A stretch of 32,764 bases of DNA from Runella sp. (lineage in GTDB: Bacteria; Bacteroidota; Bacteroidia; Cytophagales; Spirosomataceae), in contig JALQYJ010000166.1 of assembly GCA_023254175.1 (NCBI GenBank), positions 1 to 32,764 on the forward strand, written 5' to 3'. Each line of letters starts with the position of its first letter. Positions within the stretch are counted from its first letter, which is position 1. Both the position numbers and the translations under genes were made by a program. Of this stretch, positions 16,403 through 25,524 are shown one piece after another. The notes under the pieces were generated by a model. The model saw only the letters and a list, made by a program, of their open reading frames with translations. It made no database searches and was not told the DNA's origin.

Positions 16403-16410
16403 CAAAATTA
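16403..16410 (-). promoter_or_regulatory. Bacteroidota -7 box upstream of mreB
   Basis: TAATTTTG on the minus strand matches the Bacteroidota consensus TAnnTTTG and ends 39 nt before the mreB ATG. A clear TTG -33 box at standard spacing is not seen. The same octamer sits at a near-identical distance before gcvP. Confidence 0.45.
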
Positions 16411-16460
16411 AAGGAATTTATCGGCTTTTTGACAGAATACAAAACAAGTAATTTTTTTGA

Positions 16461-17492
16461 TTAAAGTCTTGAAAATGAGTCGAACGTTTTATGACCTTTG
16501 ACAAAATAGCCCCAAATCACACTCTTGGGCGCAATAGGCAGAAAATGAGCTTCTTTGGGCTGCCCAATTTCTACAATAATTTTTTCTCGTTTCTGAGATA
16601 AATTGCCTACAATCCACTTATAAAACGCAAAATGAGCCCGAATGATAGCCCAAATATTTGCCCATTCTCCTTTTGGTATAAACCGAACGGCGGAGATTCC
16701 ATCTACTACTAATCTCCAAAAAATAATGCCGAAGCGATTTTTAGAAGGTAAGTTTTTGTAGAGCATCGCAAGGCTATTGCGGTAATTGAGGTAGGTTTTG
16801 AAGGGGTTGGAGGGCGGTAAAGTGCCGCCACCTACGTGATAGACCGTCGACTGAGGAAGGCAATAAATTTCGTAACCGCCTGTGTGCAAGCGCCAGCAAA
16901 GGTCGATTTCTTCCATGTGGGCAAAAAAGTCCTCGTCGAAGCCGCCTAGGTCGTGGAATAAATACCTCCGAATAAATAAGCAAGCCCCCGACGCCCAAAA
17001 AATGGGCATTGGGGTATCGTATTGGCCTTTGTCGGTCTCGCAATGGTCAAATATTCGCCCACGGCAGTAAGGAAAACCCAGGCAATCTATAAATCCACCC
17101 GCAGCGCCCGCGTATTCAAACTGCGTTTTATCGTGGTAAGCCAGTAGCTTGGGTTGGCAAGCGCCAACGTTGGGATGAGTGTCCAAAAACTGCACCATCG
17201 GAGCGAGCCAGTTGGCAGTGACTTCCACGTCAGAATTAAGCAAAACGTAGTATTCGGCCTCAATTTGGCCTAAAGCAGCATTATAGCCGCCCGCATAGCC
17301 TCGGTTTTGCGGAAGTTCTATCAACCGAACGCTGGGGTAGCGCGCGCGCGTCCAGGCCAAGGAATCGTCTTTCGAGGCATTGTCGGCTACGTAAATCGGA
17401 TAAGATTCCGAATGTGCAATAACAGACGGGAGAAACTTTTCTAGAAAGTTTCTCCCGTTGTAATTCAAAATGACAATGGCGATTTTATCCAT
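16461..17492 (-). CDS. GT2 family glycosyltransferase
   Basis: The 343-residue cytoplasmic or membrane-associated enzyme has a GT-A fold: AIVILNYNGRNFLEKFLPS at the start, VADNASKDDS, NRGYAGGYN, and the DxD-type metal motif LNSDVE (residues 85-90), followed by WASGACLFIRR and HMEEIDLCWR. These are typical of rhamnosyltransferase-like enzymes of polysaccharide synthesis. Donor and acceptor are unknown. ATG start at 17490-17492. It follows ebfC by 6 nt and ends about 97 nt before mreB, so it belongs to the upstream housekeeping run. Confidence 0.9.
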   Translation of the reverse strand: MDKIAIVILNYNGRNFLEKFLPSVIAHSESYPIYVADNASKDDSLAWTRARYPSVRLIELPQNRGYAGGYNAALGQIEAEYYVLLNSDVEVTANWLAPMVQFLDTHPNVGACQPKLLAYHDKTQFEYAGAAGGFIDCLGFPYCRGRIFDHCETDKGQYDTPMPIFWASGACLFIRRYLFHDLGGFDEDFFAHMEEIDLCWRLHTGGYEIYCLPQSTVYHVGGGTLPPSNPFKTYLNYRNSLAMLYKNLPSKNRFGIIFWRLVVDGISAVRFIPKGEWANIWAIIRAHFAFYKWIVGNLSQKREKIIVEIGQPKEAHFLPIAPKSVIWGYFVKGHKTFDSFSRL

Positions 17493-17498
17493 TGCGTA

Positions 17499-17837
17499 TT
17501 ATTTCATGAATTTACTCAAGTCCAAGCCTGGGATGTTTGGCAAAACGCCTTCGGTTGACTCTTGGATTCGAGCTTTGATTTTTTCTTCGATATTTTCCAT
17601 CGCCCGATTTACCGCCGCAATAATGAGGTCTTGTACGACTTCGGCATCTTCGGGTTTCATCAAATCGGGGTCAATGGTTAGTTGAGTGACTTGTTTGTGG
17701 CCGTTTACGGTGACTTTCACCATGCCCGCACCAGCTTCTGCCGACTCGCTCAATTGGCCAAGACTTTCTTGGGCTTCTTTCATTTTGGCTTGGAATTCTT
17801 TTACTTTCCCAAGCATTCCCATCATATCTCCAAACAT
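17499..17837 (-). CDS. YbaB/EbfC nucleoid-associated protein
   Basis: A 112-residue DNA-binding protein: MFGDMMGMLGKVKEFQAKMKEAQE at the N-terminus gives the first helix, then VKVTVNGHKQVTQLTIDPDLM for the beta sheet and DLIIAAVNRAMENIEEKIK for the last helix. The start is the ATG at 17835-17837; a reading from GTG at 17873 adds 12 residues that do not fit the family. In many bacteria this gene sits beside recR/dnaX; here it lies between a thioesterase and a glycosyltransferase gene. Bulk DNA organisation is the family role. Confidence 0.92.
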   Translation of the reverse strand: MFGDMMGMLGKVKEFQAKMKEAQESLGQLSESAEAGAGMVKVTVNGHKQVTQLTIDPDLMKPEDAEVVQDLIIAAVNRAMENIEEKIKARIQESTEGVLPNIPGLDLSKFMK

Positions 17838-17882
17838 AGTTTTTTTCTGATTTTTAAGTGCGCAAAGATACACAATATCGGT

Positions 17883-18431
17883 TTATCTTTGGGCGATAAC
17901 GCAACGTTCTTTTTCCAACAAATGTAGGTTTTCTTCGATGCTTAAGCGTGTTTTTTCGTTGTCAAACTCGTCGGCGTAGAGGTTTTTTAATTCGCGGCGT
18001 TTGATGGCTTCCAAAAACCGTCGAATGTCTTCTTTGGAGTCTAACAACAACGGAGGAACTACTGTAGGCTTGCCGTTATCGTCTTTGGCAACCATCGTAA
18101 AATATGAGGTATTGGTATGTTTTTGGGTACCTGAGCGGACGTTTTCGGCAATGACCCGAATGCCAATGACCATTGAACTACGCCCGACGTAGTTGACCGA
18201 GGCGTGCAACGAAACGAGTTCGCCCACCTCAATGGGTTGGAGAAAATTGACCCCGTCCACTGATACCGTCACTACGTACGTACCTGCGTGCTTAGACGCA
18301 CAAGCGTAGGCCACCTTGTCCATGAGCGAAAGCAGGATTCCCCCGTGAATTTTACCTCCAAAATTGGCGTACGACGGAATCATCAACTCCGTAATGGTTG
18401 TTTGTGAGCTTGCGACTGATTTGGGCGTCAT
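17883..18431 (-). CDS. Acyl-CoA thioesterase (hotdog fold, YciA/BACH type)
   Basis: A 182-residue hotdog-fold enzyme that hydrolyses acyl-CoA. ANFGGKIHGGILLSLMDKVAYACASKHAG (residues 22-50) holds the conserved H-G-G and D38 of the active site, and TVSVDGVNFLQPIEVGELV follows. Hotdog unit ~10-130 with a helical C-terminal extension. Its ATG overlaps the last base of the S41 protease stop, so the two are translationally coupled. Chain-length preference cannot be read from sequence. Confidence 0.9.
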   Translation of the reverse strand: MTPKSVASSQTTITELMIPSYANFGGKIHGGILLSLMDKVAYACASKHAGTYVVTVSVDGVNFLQPIEVGELVSLHASVNYVGRSSMVIGIRVIAENVRSGTQKHTNTSYFTMVAKDDNGKPTVVPPLLLDSKEDIRRFLEAIKRRELKNLYADEFDNEKTRLSIEENLHLLEKERCVIAQR

Positions 18432-20110
18432 TATTTCTTCGCGTCTTTTAAGCTTACGTTTCCTTTGGCCAATTTTTCGGCTTCGTCAAAAAGGGTTACC
18501 GCTTTGCGAATACCTTCGTCCGTGTTGGACATGACTTGGTAAAATTCGTTGTTGAGGCCCCCTTTATCGCGTTTTTGGTAAGCATAACGGGCAATAAGCG
18601 CCTTGAGGTACGTACGAATGTAAGGTTTAGAACGGCCAAACTCTTTTTCGTTGAATTTGATATTATCGATGGTAGCGTTTTTAACTACGCCGTTCAAATC
18701 GGCATCGGTAACATTATAGCTTTTTAAAAACTCCGCAAAGGTTTGTTTTTCAAACTGTTTGCGGTTTTGATTGACGTAATTAAGGGCATAATCCCGCACG
18801 GTATTCTTGGCAAACAACTCGTACAAATACGGCGACATCATGCTGGTATCGCGCGGTACAAATACGTCGGGCGTAATCCCACCTCCGCCGTAAACAATCC
18901 GCCCTGCGTCGGTACGGTACTGAAGTTTAGGGTTATTTTTGATGCTGTCAGAAACGAACAACTCGCCGTGTTCGAAACGATTTTTGATGTCTTTTTCGTA
19001 GTCATCCAAATCACCCATTTTGTACGGTTTTTGGATGCTACGGCCACTTGGGGTATAATAGCGCGAAATGGTGATGCGTAGTTCGGAGCCGTCCGAAAGA
19101 TTGACAGGCATTTGGACTAATCCTTTTCCAAATGAACGACGACCCACAATGAGGGCGCGGTCGTGATCTTGCAGTGCCCCTGCCACAATTTCAGAAGCCG
19201 AAGCACTACTTTCGTCGATAAGCACAACCACGCTACCATTTTCAAACATTCCTGCATTTTTGGCGCGTGTTTGGCGGTCGTAGCGGTCATCTTTACCATC
19301 GGTATAAACAATTAACTTATCCCCCGCCAACAATTCGTCCACCATGTTGGTGGCTCTATCCATGTATCCGCCAGGGTTGCCACGGAGGTCGAGCATGAGT
19401 TTTTTCATGCCTTGAGCTTTAAGCGAACTCATCGCGTTTTTAAACTCATCATAGGTAGATTCCGAAAAACGAGTCACTTTGATGTATCCTACTTCTTTGT
19501 CCATCATGTAAGCCGCATCTACCGAATAGGTTGGGATACGGTCGCGACGAAGTAAGAACGATAATGGTTTAGGGATGCCACGGCGCAAAATTTCGATTTT
19601 GACTTCGCTACCACGCGGCCCGCGGAGTTTGGAAAAAATGAAGGCATTGTCCACTTTTTTACCCGTAAAAATGTCGTTATTTACTTTTAAAATTTTATCC
19701 CCACTCTGAATCCCAGCGGCTTCTGAAGGGCCACCGACCAGAGGCGTCACTACGTAAACGGTATCTTTATAGAGGTTGAATTCGATACCGATGCCATCAA
19801 AACCGCTTTCGAGTTGTGAGCGTGCGGCTATGGCATCTTTGGGGTTAAAATAGTAGGTGTGAGGGTCGAGCTTTTCGAGCATTTTGGTAATGGAATAATC
19901 CACAAGCTCGTCGGTGTTGACGGTGTCAACGTAGTTATTATCAATGAGCTGTAATACTTCTTTGAATTTGGTATGACCGCGTGCTACGTCAGCAATTCCC
20001 TTGCTTCCACCAAAAAACGTAGCCCCCAACAACATACCAGCGGCAAGGGTAACACTCAATAAAATGGGTAAACGAACTGCCCAACGTTCGTTTTGTATCG
20101 GATTTTCCAT
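18431..20110 (-). CDS. S41 family C-terminal processing protease
   Basis: A 559-residue periplasmic protease anchored by an N-terminal helix (LPILLSVTLAAGMLLGATFFGG). A PDZ domain spans ~100-175 (GIGIEFN, AAGIQSGDKILKVN). The S41 catalytic domain has LDLRGNPGGYMDRA (~240-253), the Ser in SSASASEIVAGALQD (S304 by alignment to E. coli Prc S430) and the Lys in RRSFGKGLVQ (K329). A C-terminal helical region follows. It is the first gene in the minus-strand run and diverges from polA across a 120-nt gap; this gap shows no clear promoter match. Confidence 0.95.
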   Translation of the reverse strand: MENPIQNERWAVRLPILLSVTLAAGMLLGATFFGGSKGIADVARGHTKFKEVLQLIDNNYVDTVNTDELVDYSITKMLEKLDPHTYYFNPKDAIAARSQLESGFDGIGIEFNLYKDTVYVVTPLVGGPSEAAGIQSGDKILKVNNDIFTGKKVDNAFIFSKLRGPRGSEVKIEILRRGIPKPLSFLLRRDRIPTYSVDAAYMMDKEVGYIKVTRFSESTYDEFKNAMSSLKAQGMKKLMLDLRGNPGGYMDRATNMVDELLAGDKLIVYTDGKDDRYDRQTRAKNAGMFENGSVVVLIDESSASASEIVAGALQDHDRALIVGRRSFGKGLVQMPVNLSDGSELRITISRYYTPSGRSIQKPYKMGDLDDYEKDIKNRFEHGELFVSDSIKNNPKLQYRTDAGRIVYGGGGITPDVFVPRDTSMMSPYLYELFAKNTVRDYALNYVNQNRKQFEKQTFAEFLKSYNVTDADLNGVVKNATIDNIKFNEKEFGRSKPYIRTYLKALIARYAYQKRDKGGLNNEFYQVMSNTDEGIRKAVTLFDEAEKLAKGNVSLKDAKK

Positions 20111-20230
20111 TTGCTTATTTTATCTTAAAAAACACCTAAAGTAACGAACAAAGGCAAAAGGTAGTTTACAAACTTCAAAAATCTCTCCAAACTTTGCGTT
20201 ATTTGTGACTAATATATATTCAAATACCCC

Positions 20231-23062
20231 ATGAAACCCGAAAAAAAATTATTTCTTTTAGATGCGTTTGCTCTGATTTACCGTGCCCATTTTGCGTTTG
20301 TTAAAAATCCTCGAATTTCTTCTAGTGGACTAAATACCAGTGCTATTTTTGGTTTTGCCAATACTCTCTTAGAAGTATTAAAAGATGAAAAACCTACCCA
20401 CCTTGGGGTGGCTTTTGATACACCAAAGCCTACTTTTCGGCATGTGCAGTTTGAAGCGTACAAAGCACAGCGCCAAGAACAACCCGAAGACATTACAACG
20501 GCGGTTCCGTACGTAAAACAGCTACTGAAGGCAATGTGTATTCCCATTTTAGAAATGGAAGGTTATGAAGCCGACGACGTGGTCGGGACGCTTGCCAAAA
20601 AAGCTGCCCGCGAAGGATTCGAGGTTTTTATGATGACCCCCGACAAAGACTACGGGCAGTTGGTGGAAGAGCACGTATATCTTTATAAACCAGCTATATC
20701 GGGGAAAGGTGTGGAGATTATGGGGCCAAAAGAAGTATGTGAGCGTTGGGGAATCAGCGATATTGGTCAGGTGGTGGATATGTTGGGACTGCAAGGGGAT
20801 GCTTCCGATAATATTCCTGGGATTCCTGGTGTGGGGGAAAAAACAGCCCAAAAATTAGTAGCAGAGTTTGGTTCAGTTGAAAATTTAGTGGCTAATACCG
20901 ATAAATTAACGGGTAAACTCAAGGAGAAAGTTATTGAAGGAAAAGACTTAGCGGTGTTGTCAAAACAATTGGCAACGATTGACATTAACGTGCCGATTGC
21001 CTTTGAAGAGGAAGATTTGCGCATGTGCGAGCCTAACCGCGAGCTATTGTCGTCGTTGTTGGATGAGCTAGAGTTTAAAACCCTTAAAAAACGCCTTTTG
21101 GGCGAAACGGAAGCCCCCGTAGCTATTCCTACCGCCAATAAAACGGGTCAATTGAACCTGTTTGGCGAAGCGCCAACGGCAGCATCTTCGGTGAGTAAGC
21201 CAAGCGAAGTGACTTCGGTAAGCACCGAATCAGTAACGAACAACGAGCGCCGTACGGTTGCTACTACGGCACACCGTTATCATTTGGTGAATACTCCTGA
21301 GCTTCGCCAATCGCTGGCGTATTACTTGAGCTTACAAGAATCATTTTGTTTTGATACCGAAACCACGTCGGTGGATGCCATTGATGCCGAATTGGTAGGA
21401 TTGGCGTTTGCTTACCGCGATGGTGAGGCGTTTTATGTGCCTGTGCCCGCCGACCGTACCGAAGCGCAAACTATTGTGGAGGATTTTCGGGAAGTGCTTG
21501 AAAACGAAAAGATTGAAAAGATAGCACAGAATCTCAAATACGACATGTTGGTTCTGCAAAATTACGGAGTAGAGGTGCGTGGGCTATTGTACGATACCAT
21601 GTTGGCGCACTACCTTATTGAACCCGACAAACGCCATAACATGGATGCGTTGGCCAATGCCTATCTCAACTACGAACCCGTGGCGATTGAGGTACTTATT
21701 GGTAAAAAAGGGCCTAAACAATTGACCATGCGGGATGCTGCCATTGAAAAATTGGTAGAATATGCCGCTGAAGACGCCGATATTACCCTCCAACTTAAGC
21801 ATAAACTGCAACCACTTTTGGTCGAAAACCAAGCCGAGAAACTCTTCAAGGGTGTAGAAATGCCGTTGGTGCCCGTTTTGGCAGCCATGGAACGTGAGGG
21901 AATAAAAGTCGATACTAACGTTTTATCCGAAATGTCGGGCGTGCTGGAAATTGATATGAAGCAAGTGGAGCAAGAGATTTTTGGATTGGCAGGAGAGGAT
22001 TTTAACATCGGTTCACCGAAACAACTGGGGGTCGTTCTGTTTGAAAAAATGAAATTGATTAAAAACCCCAAGAAGACAGCAACTGGACAATACGCTACGG
22101 GCGAAGATATTTTGTCGGATTTGGAATCGGAACACGAAATTGCGCGTAAGATTTTGGATTACCGCGAGTTGCAGAAACTAAAATCGACTTACGTGGATGC
22201 GTTGCCGCAGCTTATTAACCCTTCGACGGGCCGAATTCATACGTCTTTCAATCAGGCGGTGGCCGCGACGGGGCGTTTGAGCAGTACCAATCCTAATCTT
22301 CAAAATATCCCGATTCGTACGCCTCGTGGACGTGAGATTCGGAAAGCGTTTATTCCTAGAAACGAAGATTACGTGATTTTGTCCGCCGACTATTCACAAA
22401 TCGAACTTCGTATCATGGCTGCTTTTAGTCAAGATGCTACCATGCTCGAAGCCTTCAATAAAGGCATTGATATTCACGCCAGTACGGCCAGTAAAGTATT
22501 TAAAGTAGCCCTCGAAGAAGTAACGTCGGATATGCGTAGAAAAGCCAAAATGGTCAATTTTGGTATCATTTATGGTATTTCGGCCTTTGGTTTAGCCCAA
22601 CGCTTGGGGATTGCGCGGGGAGAAGCAAGTGAAATCATCAAAGCCTATTTCCAAGAATTTCCTGCCGTAAAAAGCTACATGGATATGGTGATTAACAAAG
22701 CGCGTGAACAAAAGTACGTTGAAACAATTTTAGGACGTCGGCGTTATTTGGCCGATATTGATTCTCAAAACCAAACGACACGTGGTTTTGCCGAACGAAA
22801 CGCCATCAACGCCCCGATTCAAGGCTCAGCGGCGGATATGATTAAAGTAGCAATGATTAATATACACGACTTTCTGAAACGAGAAAAGTTACAATCGCGG
22901 ATGCTTTTGCAGGTACATGACGAATTGGTGTTTGACGCGCACCGTGATGAAATCGACTTGTTGAACCACCACGTAAATGAATTGATGGTGAATGCCATTC
23001 CGTTGCCCGTAAAAATGGAAACAGGGATTGGTAAAGGAAACAACTGGTTAGAAGCGCACTAA
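20231..23062 (+). CDS. polA: DNA polymerase I
   Basis: A 943-residue three-domain enzyme for Okazaki-fragment processing and repair. The 5'-3' exonuclease occupies ~1-290 (EADDVVGTLAKKA, LQGDASDNIPGIPGVGEKTA), followed by a Ser/Thr-rich linker at ~300-340. The 3'-5' exonuclease is apparently active, with D375-T-E377 and YAAEDAD. The polymerase domain has motif A with D720 (SADYSQIELR), the O-helix region RRKAKMVNFGIIYGIS and motif C with D897 (VHDELVF). Proofreading residues are retained, unlike in Taq-type enzymes. ATG start at 20231. Confidence 0.98.
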   Translation: MKPEKKLFLLDAFALIYRAHFAFVKNPRISSSGLNTSAIFGFANTLLEVLKDEKPTHLGVAFDTPKPTFRHVQFEAYKAQRQEQPEDITTAVPYVKQLLKAMCIPILEMEGYEADDVVGTLAKKAAREGFEVFMMTPDKDYGQLVEEHVYLYKPAISGKGVEIMGPKEVCERWGISDIGQVVDMLGLQGDASDNIPGIPGVGEKTAQKLVAEFGSVENLVANTDKLTGKLKEKVIEGKDLAVLSKQLATIDINVPIAFEEEDLRMCEPNRELLSSLLDELEFKTLKKRLLGETEAPVAIPTANKTGQLNLFGEAPTAASSVSKPSEVTSVSTESVTNNERRTVATTAHRYHLVNTPELRQSLAYYLSLQESFCFDTETTSVDAIDAELVGLAFAYRDGEAFYVPVPADRTEAQTIVEDFREVLENEKIEKIAQNLKYDMLVLQNYGVEVRGLLYDTMLAHYLIEPDKRHNMDALANAYLNYEPVAIEVLIGKKGPKQLTMRDAAIEKLVEYAAEDADITLQLKHKLQPLLVENQAEKLFKGVEMPLVPVLAAMEREGIKVDTNVLSEMSGVLEIDMKQVEQEIFGLAGEDFNIGSPKQLGVVLFEKMKLIKNPKKTATGQYATGEDILSDLESEHEIARKILDYRELQKLKSTYVDALPQLINPSTGRIHTSFNQAVAATGRLSSTNPNLQNIPIRTPRGREIRKAFIPRNEDYVILSADYSQIELRIMAAFSQDATMLEAFNKGIDIHASTASKVFKVALEEVTSDMRRKAKMVNFGIIYGISAFGLAQRLGIARGEASEIIKAYFQEFPAVKSYMDMVINKAREQKYVETILGRRRYLADIDSQNQTTRGFAERNAINAPIQGSAADMIKVAMINIHDFLKREKLQSRMLLQVHDELVFDAHRDEIDLLNHHVNELMVNAIPLPVKMETGIGKGNNWLEAH

Positions 23063-23170
23063 AAAAGTCTGTTGGTAAATGTGGAAAAAAATCGCGTACT
23101 TACTTTGGCATCGTGAAGCAGTTTGCTCACAACCCGATGTATTCACTGGTAGAATTTTAATTTTGTAAGA

Positions 23171-23656
23171 ATGAATGCAAAAGGTTTGATAATGAGTGGG
23201 TTGCTGGTTATGGCGCAAATGAGTGGGCAGGCGCAGCAGGTATTGGTCGTAAAATGGGCGATGATGGATAGTCTTTTTGCTCAAAAAAGCGATACTACCT
23301 ACGTATTGAACTTCTGGGCGACTTGGTGCAAGCCTTGTGTGACAGAATTGCCGTATTTTGAACAAACCCAGCAAAAATACCTGAATCAGAAGCTCAAAGT
23401 GATTTTAGTTAGCATGGATTTTACTAGGGAATTGACAACGAGAGTGATTCCTTTTGTGACCGAACGAAAGCTAACCTCACAGGTATGGTTGCTCAATGAA
23501 TCCGATGCCAATAGCTGGATTGAGAAGGTGAACAAAGAATGGTCAGGTGCTATTCCTGCCACCCTGATTTTCAATAATGCAAAGGGGAAAAAAGTGTTTT
23601 TTGAACAAAAACTTGACGCCCTCCGTTTGGAAAAGGAACTCTCTGATTTTCTCTGA
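23171..23656 (+). CDS. TlpA-like thioredoxin-fold protein
   Basis: A 161-residue secreted or periplasmic protein with a signal-peptide-like start (MNAKGLIMSGLLVMAQMSGQAQ). The redox motif WCKPC lies at residues 52-56 in YVLNFWATWCKPCVTELP, and the likely cis-Pro is in AIPATLIF. It is probably a thiol-disulfide reductase of the TlpA/ResA type. It is followed after 23 nt by another thioredoxin-fold gene on the same strand, so the pair is likely co-transcribed. Partner proteins are unknown. Confidence 0.86.
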   Translation: MNAKGLIMSGLLVMAQMSGQAQQVLVVKWAMMDSLFAQKSDTTYVLNFWATWCKPCVTELPYFEQTQQKYLNQKLKVILVSMDFTRELTTRVIPFVTERKLTSQVWLLNESDANSWIEKVNKEWSGAIPATLIFNNAKGKKVFFEQKLDALRLEKELSDFL

Positions 23657-23679
23657 CTTTTTAACTTGATTTCGTCAAA

Positions 23680-24342
23680 ATGGCAAACATACCAACAACC
23701 ATGAAAAATAAGTTTTGGGCGACATTATTCGTAGCGTTGACAGTGAGTCTCGCAACGACCTTGTTGTTCCAACAGCAACGCGCGCAGGCTTCTTCGGTGG
23801 GGTATCCGATTGGCGGAACTGTCGCTGAGTTTAAGCTTCAAAATGCCAAAGGAGGAATCGTAAGTTTGTCGGATTACAAAGACAAAAAAGGCGTGATAGT
23901 AGTGTTTACTTGCAATCACTGCCCTTTTGCCAAAGCCTACGAAGAGCGCCTCATTGCATTGGATAAAAAATATGGGGCACTCAATTTTCCCGTCGTGGCG
24001 ATTAACTCCAACGATGCCTCCGATTACGAAGACGAGTCGATGGACAATATGAAGAAACGAGCGAGCGAAAAAGGATACACTTTTCCTTATTTACAAGATG
24101 CAACGCAAGCCGTGGCAAAAGCTTTTGGCGCAACGCGTACGCCGCATGTTTTTGTTTTACGAAATGAAAATGCTAAATTCACGGTACAATACATTGGAAC
24201 CATAGATGATAATTACCAAGACCCCACAAGCGTTACCAAACGCTACGTGGAAGATGCAGTCAACAACATTTTGGCGGGTAAGCCCGTCGTAGTGACCCAA
24301 ACCAAAGCCGTCGGATGCGCGATTGGTTGGAAAGACGCTTAA
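23680..24342 (+). CDS. Exported thioredoxin/AhpC-TSA fold protein with CNHC motif
   Basis: A 220-residue protein with an N-terminal hydrophobic signal (FWATLFVALTVSLATTLLF). The peroxiredoxin-like fold follows: GGTVAEFKLQNAKGG, then GVIVVFTCNHCPFAKAYEERL with the CxxC pair C78/C81, and GATRTPHVFVL with the cis-Pro. Proteins of this kind are usually annotated as thioredoxin-family or redoxin-domain. Start ambiguous: ATG at 23680 or the ATG at 23701, which gives the more typical signal peptide (MKNKFWATL). Confidence 0.88.
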   Translation: MANIPTTMKNKFWATLFVALTVSLATTLLFQQQRAQASSVGYPIGGTVAEFKLQNAKGGIVSLSDYKDKKGVIVVFTCNHCPFAKAYEERLIALDKKYGALNFPVVAINSNDASDYEDESMDNMKKRASEKGYTFPYLQDATQAVAKAFGATRTPHVFVLRNENAKFTVQYIGTIDDNYQDPTSVTKRYVEDAVNNILAGKPVVVTQTKAVGCAIGWKDA

Positions 24343-24377
24343 AACAATTGGTAGTCTATATTTTACAGTCGACAGTA

Positions 24378-24414
24378 AGCAAAAAAGGACAGCCCCAAGC
24401 TGCCCTTTTTTGCT
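24378..24414. terminator. Bidirectional intrinsic terminator
   Basis: Sixteen-base arms (24378-24393 and 24399-24414) with a 5-nt loop CCCAA pair with a single A-C mismatch on the plus strand, which is G-U on the minus strand. A-runs and T-runs flank a GC-rich stem on both sides. It lies between the convergent genes ending at 24342 and 24514 and suits both. Confidence 0.88.
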
Positions 24415-24444
24415 TTTCAGGAAAAAACGCAGTCACAAATTTTT

Positions 24445-24462
24445 CTGGTTGTGAACAACCAG
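24445..24462. repeat. Small hairpin downstream of the GT2 gene
   Basis: CTGGTTG-TGAA-CAACCAG, 7-bp perfect arms. On the minus strand it is followed by AAAAA rather than a T-run, so it is not a standard terminator for the glycosyltransferase gene. The adjacent stretch 24488-24510 has ATTCGT-type short repeats. Confidence 0.35.
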
Positions 24463-24513
24463 AGGTACTCCTAATTCATCATCCAAAATTCGTTCTTCGT
24501 CATTCGTTCTCGC

Positions 24514-25254
24514 TTAATCTAGCAAATCCCATTTCCAGAGCCCGATTTTTGCCAAAAAGTAGCGGCTTGATACCCCTAAAACACCAAAGCCGTATTTCAT
24601 GCTTCGTTGGAAATTGATAGACGATGCTTCTTCAAAATATTTGGTAGGGCAAGTTACTTCACCAATTTCGTAGCCTTTCCAGAAAATTTGGGCAATCATT
24701 TCGTTGTCAAATACAAAATCATCGTTGCATTTTTGAAAAGGAACGCTCCGTAAAACTTCCCCCGAAAACGCGCGGTAGCCCGTATGGTATTCGGAGAGTT
24801 TTTGGTTCATCAAAATATTTTGAGTCAAAGTCAAAATGCGGTTGGCGATGTATTTGTATATAGGCATTCCGCCTTTGAGAGCGCCTTTTCCTAAGATACG
24901 TGACCCAAACACGACCTGATATAGCCCATTGCCAATGATGGAAATCATGGCCGTTAACAACAGTGGAGTGTATTGATAATCAGGGTGAAGCATGATGATA
25001 ATATCGCCGCCTAGCTCAAGGGCTTTGGTGTAGCATGTTTTTTGGTTGCCACCATACCCTTTGTTTTTATCGTGGCGAATGACGTGTTTGATGCCTAGTC
25101 GCTCAGCCACTTCAACGGTGTTGTCTGGACTAGCATCATCGACCAAAATAATATCATCTACCAAATCAAACGGAATTTCTCGGTAGGTTTTTTCTAACGT
25201 GAGCGACGCTTTATAAGCGGGCATAACGATGATTACTTTTTTTCCCTTATACAT
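24514..25254 (-). CDS. GT2 family glycosyltransferase (dolichol-phosphate mannosyltransferase-like)
   Basis: A 246-residue enzyme: VIIVMPAYKASLTLEKTYREIP, the nucleotide-binding LVDDASPDNT (D39/D40), KNKGYGGNQK, and the metal motif region LHPDYQYTP (D92), then VFGSRIL and HTGYRAFS. It resembles polyprenyl-phosphate sugar transferases; no C-terminal membrane helices are seen. The start is ATG at 25252-25254; a TTG four codons upstream is less likely. Its substrate cannot be told. A hairpin (25296-25338) lies ~40-85 nt upstream. Confidence 0.9.
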   Translation of the reverse strand: MYKGKKVIIVMPAYKASLTLEKTYREIPFDLVDDIILVDDASPDNTVEVAERLGIKHVIRHDKNKGYGGNQKTCYTKALELGGDIIIMLHPDYQYTPLLLTAMISIIGNGLYQVVFGSRILGKGALKGGMPIYKYIANRILTLTQNILMNQKLSEYHTGYRAFSGEVLRSVPFQKCNDDFVFDNEMIAQIFWKGYEIGEVTCPTKYFEEASSINFQRSMKYGFGVLGVSSRYFLAKIGLWKWDLLD

Positions 25255-25295
25255 TAAAGAAATCAATTTTCAGTTCTACGCTCTTTTGTATGAGA

Positions 25296-25338
25296 CCTAT
25301 GGGGTTTATCAATGATATTCCTTGGTAAACCCCATGGG
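25296..25338. repeat. Inverted repeat upstream of the GT2 gene
   Basis: ATGGGGTTTA (25299-25308) pairs perfectly with TAAACCCCAT (25326-25335), extendable by three pairs with one wobble. No T-run follows. It lies in the divergent gap 25255-25524 between the glycosyltransferase and the enoyl-CoA hydratase-like gene, nearer the former's start, so it could be in that 5' leader or be a short interspersed repeat. Confidence 0.45.
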
Positions 25339-25524
25339 TTTGTTAGTAAGTGCGGCCGTAAAGTTACAATTAAAACGTCTCGGAGGGCTGATTCTCCAAT
25401 TTTAGAAACGATTTTAAGCGACGAAATTGTTTTACTCCATAAATAATCTAGCTAAAAATGTGCCATCAAATGAGCGTTTTACGATTAGAAATGCAGATAT
25501 TTAAGAAAGATTAATCGAAAAAAC

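Noticed and set aside
16364-16405. TTG extension of mreB
   Set aside because: It overlaps the TAATTTTG promoter box and departs from the MALFDFLTSEIAIDLG family start.
20111-20230. Promoter pair between the S41 protease gene and polA
   Set aside because: No TAnnTTTG match at plausible spacing for either gene; promoters must exist but cannot be placed.
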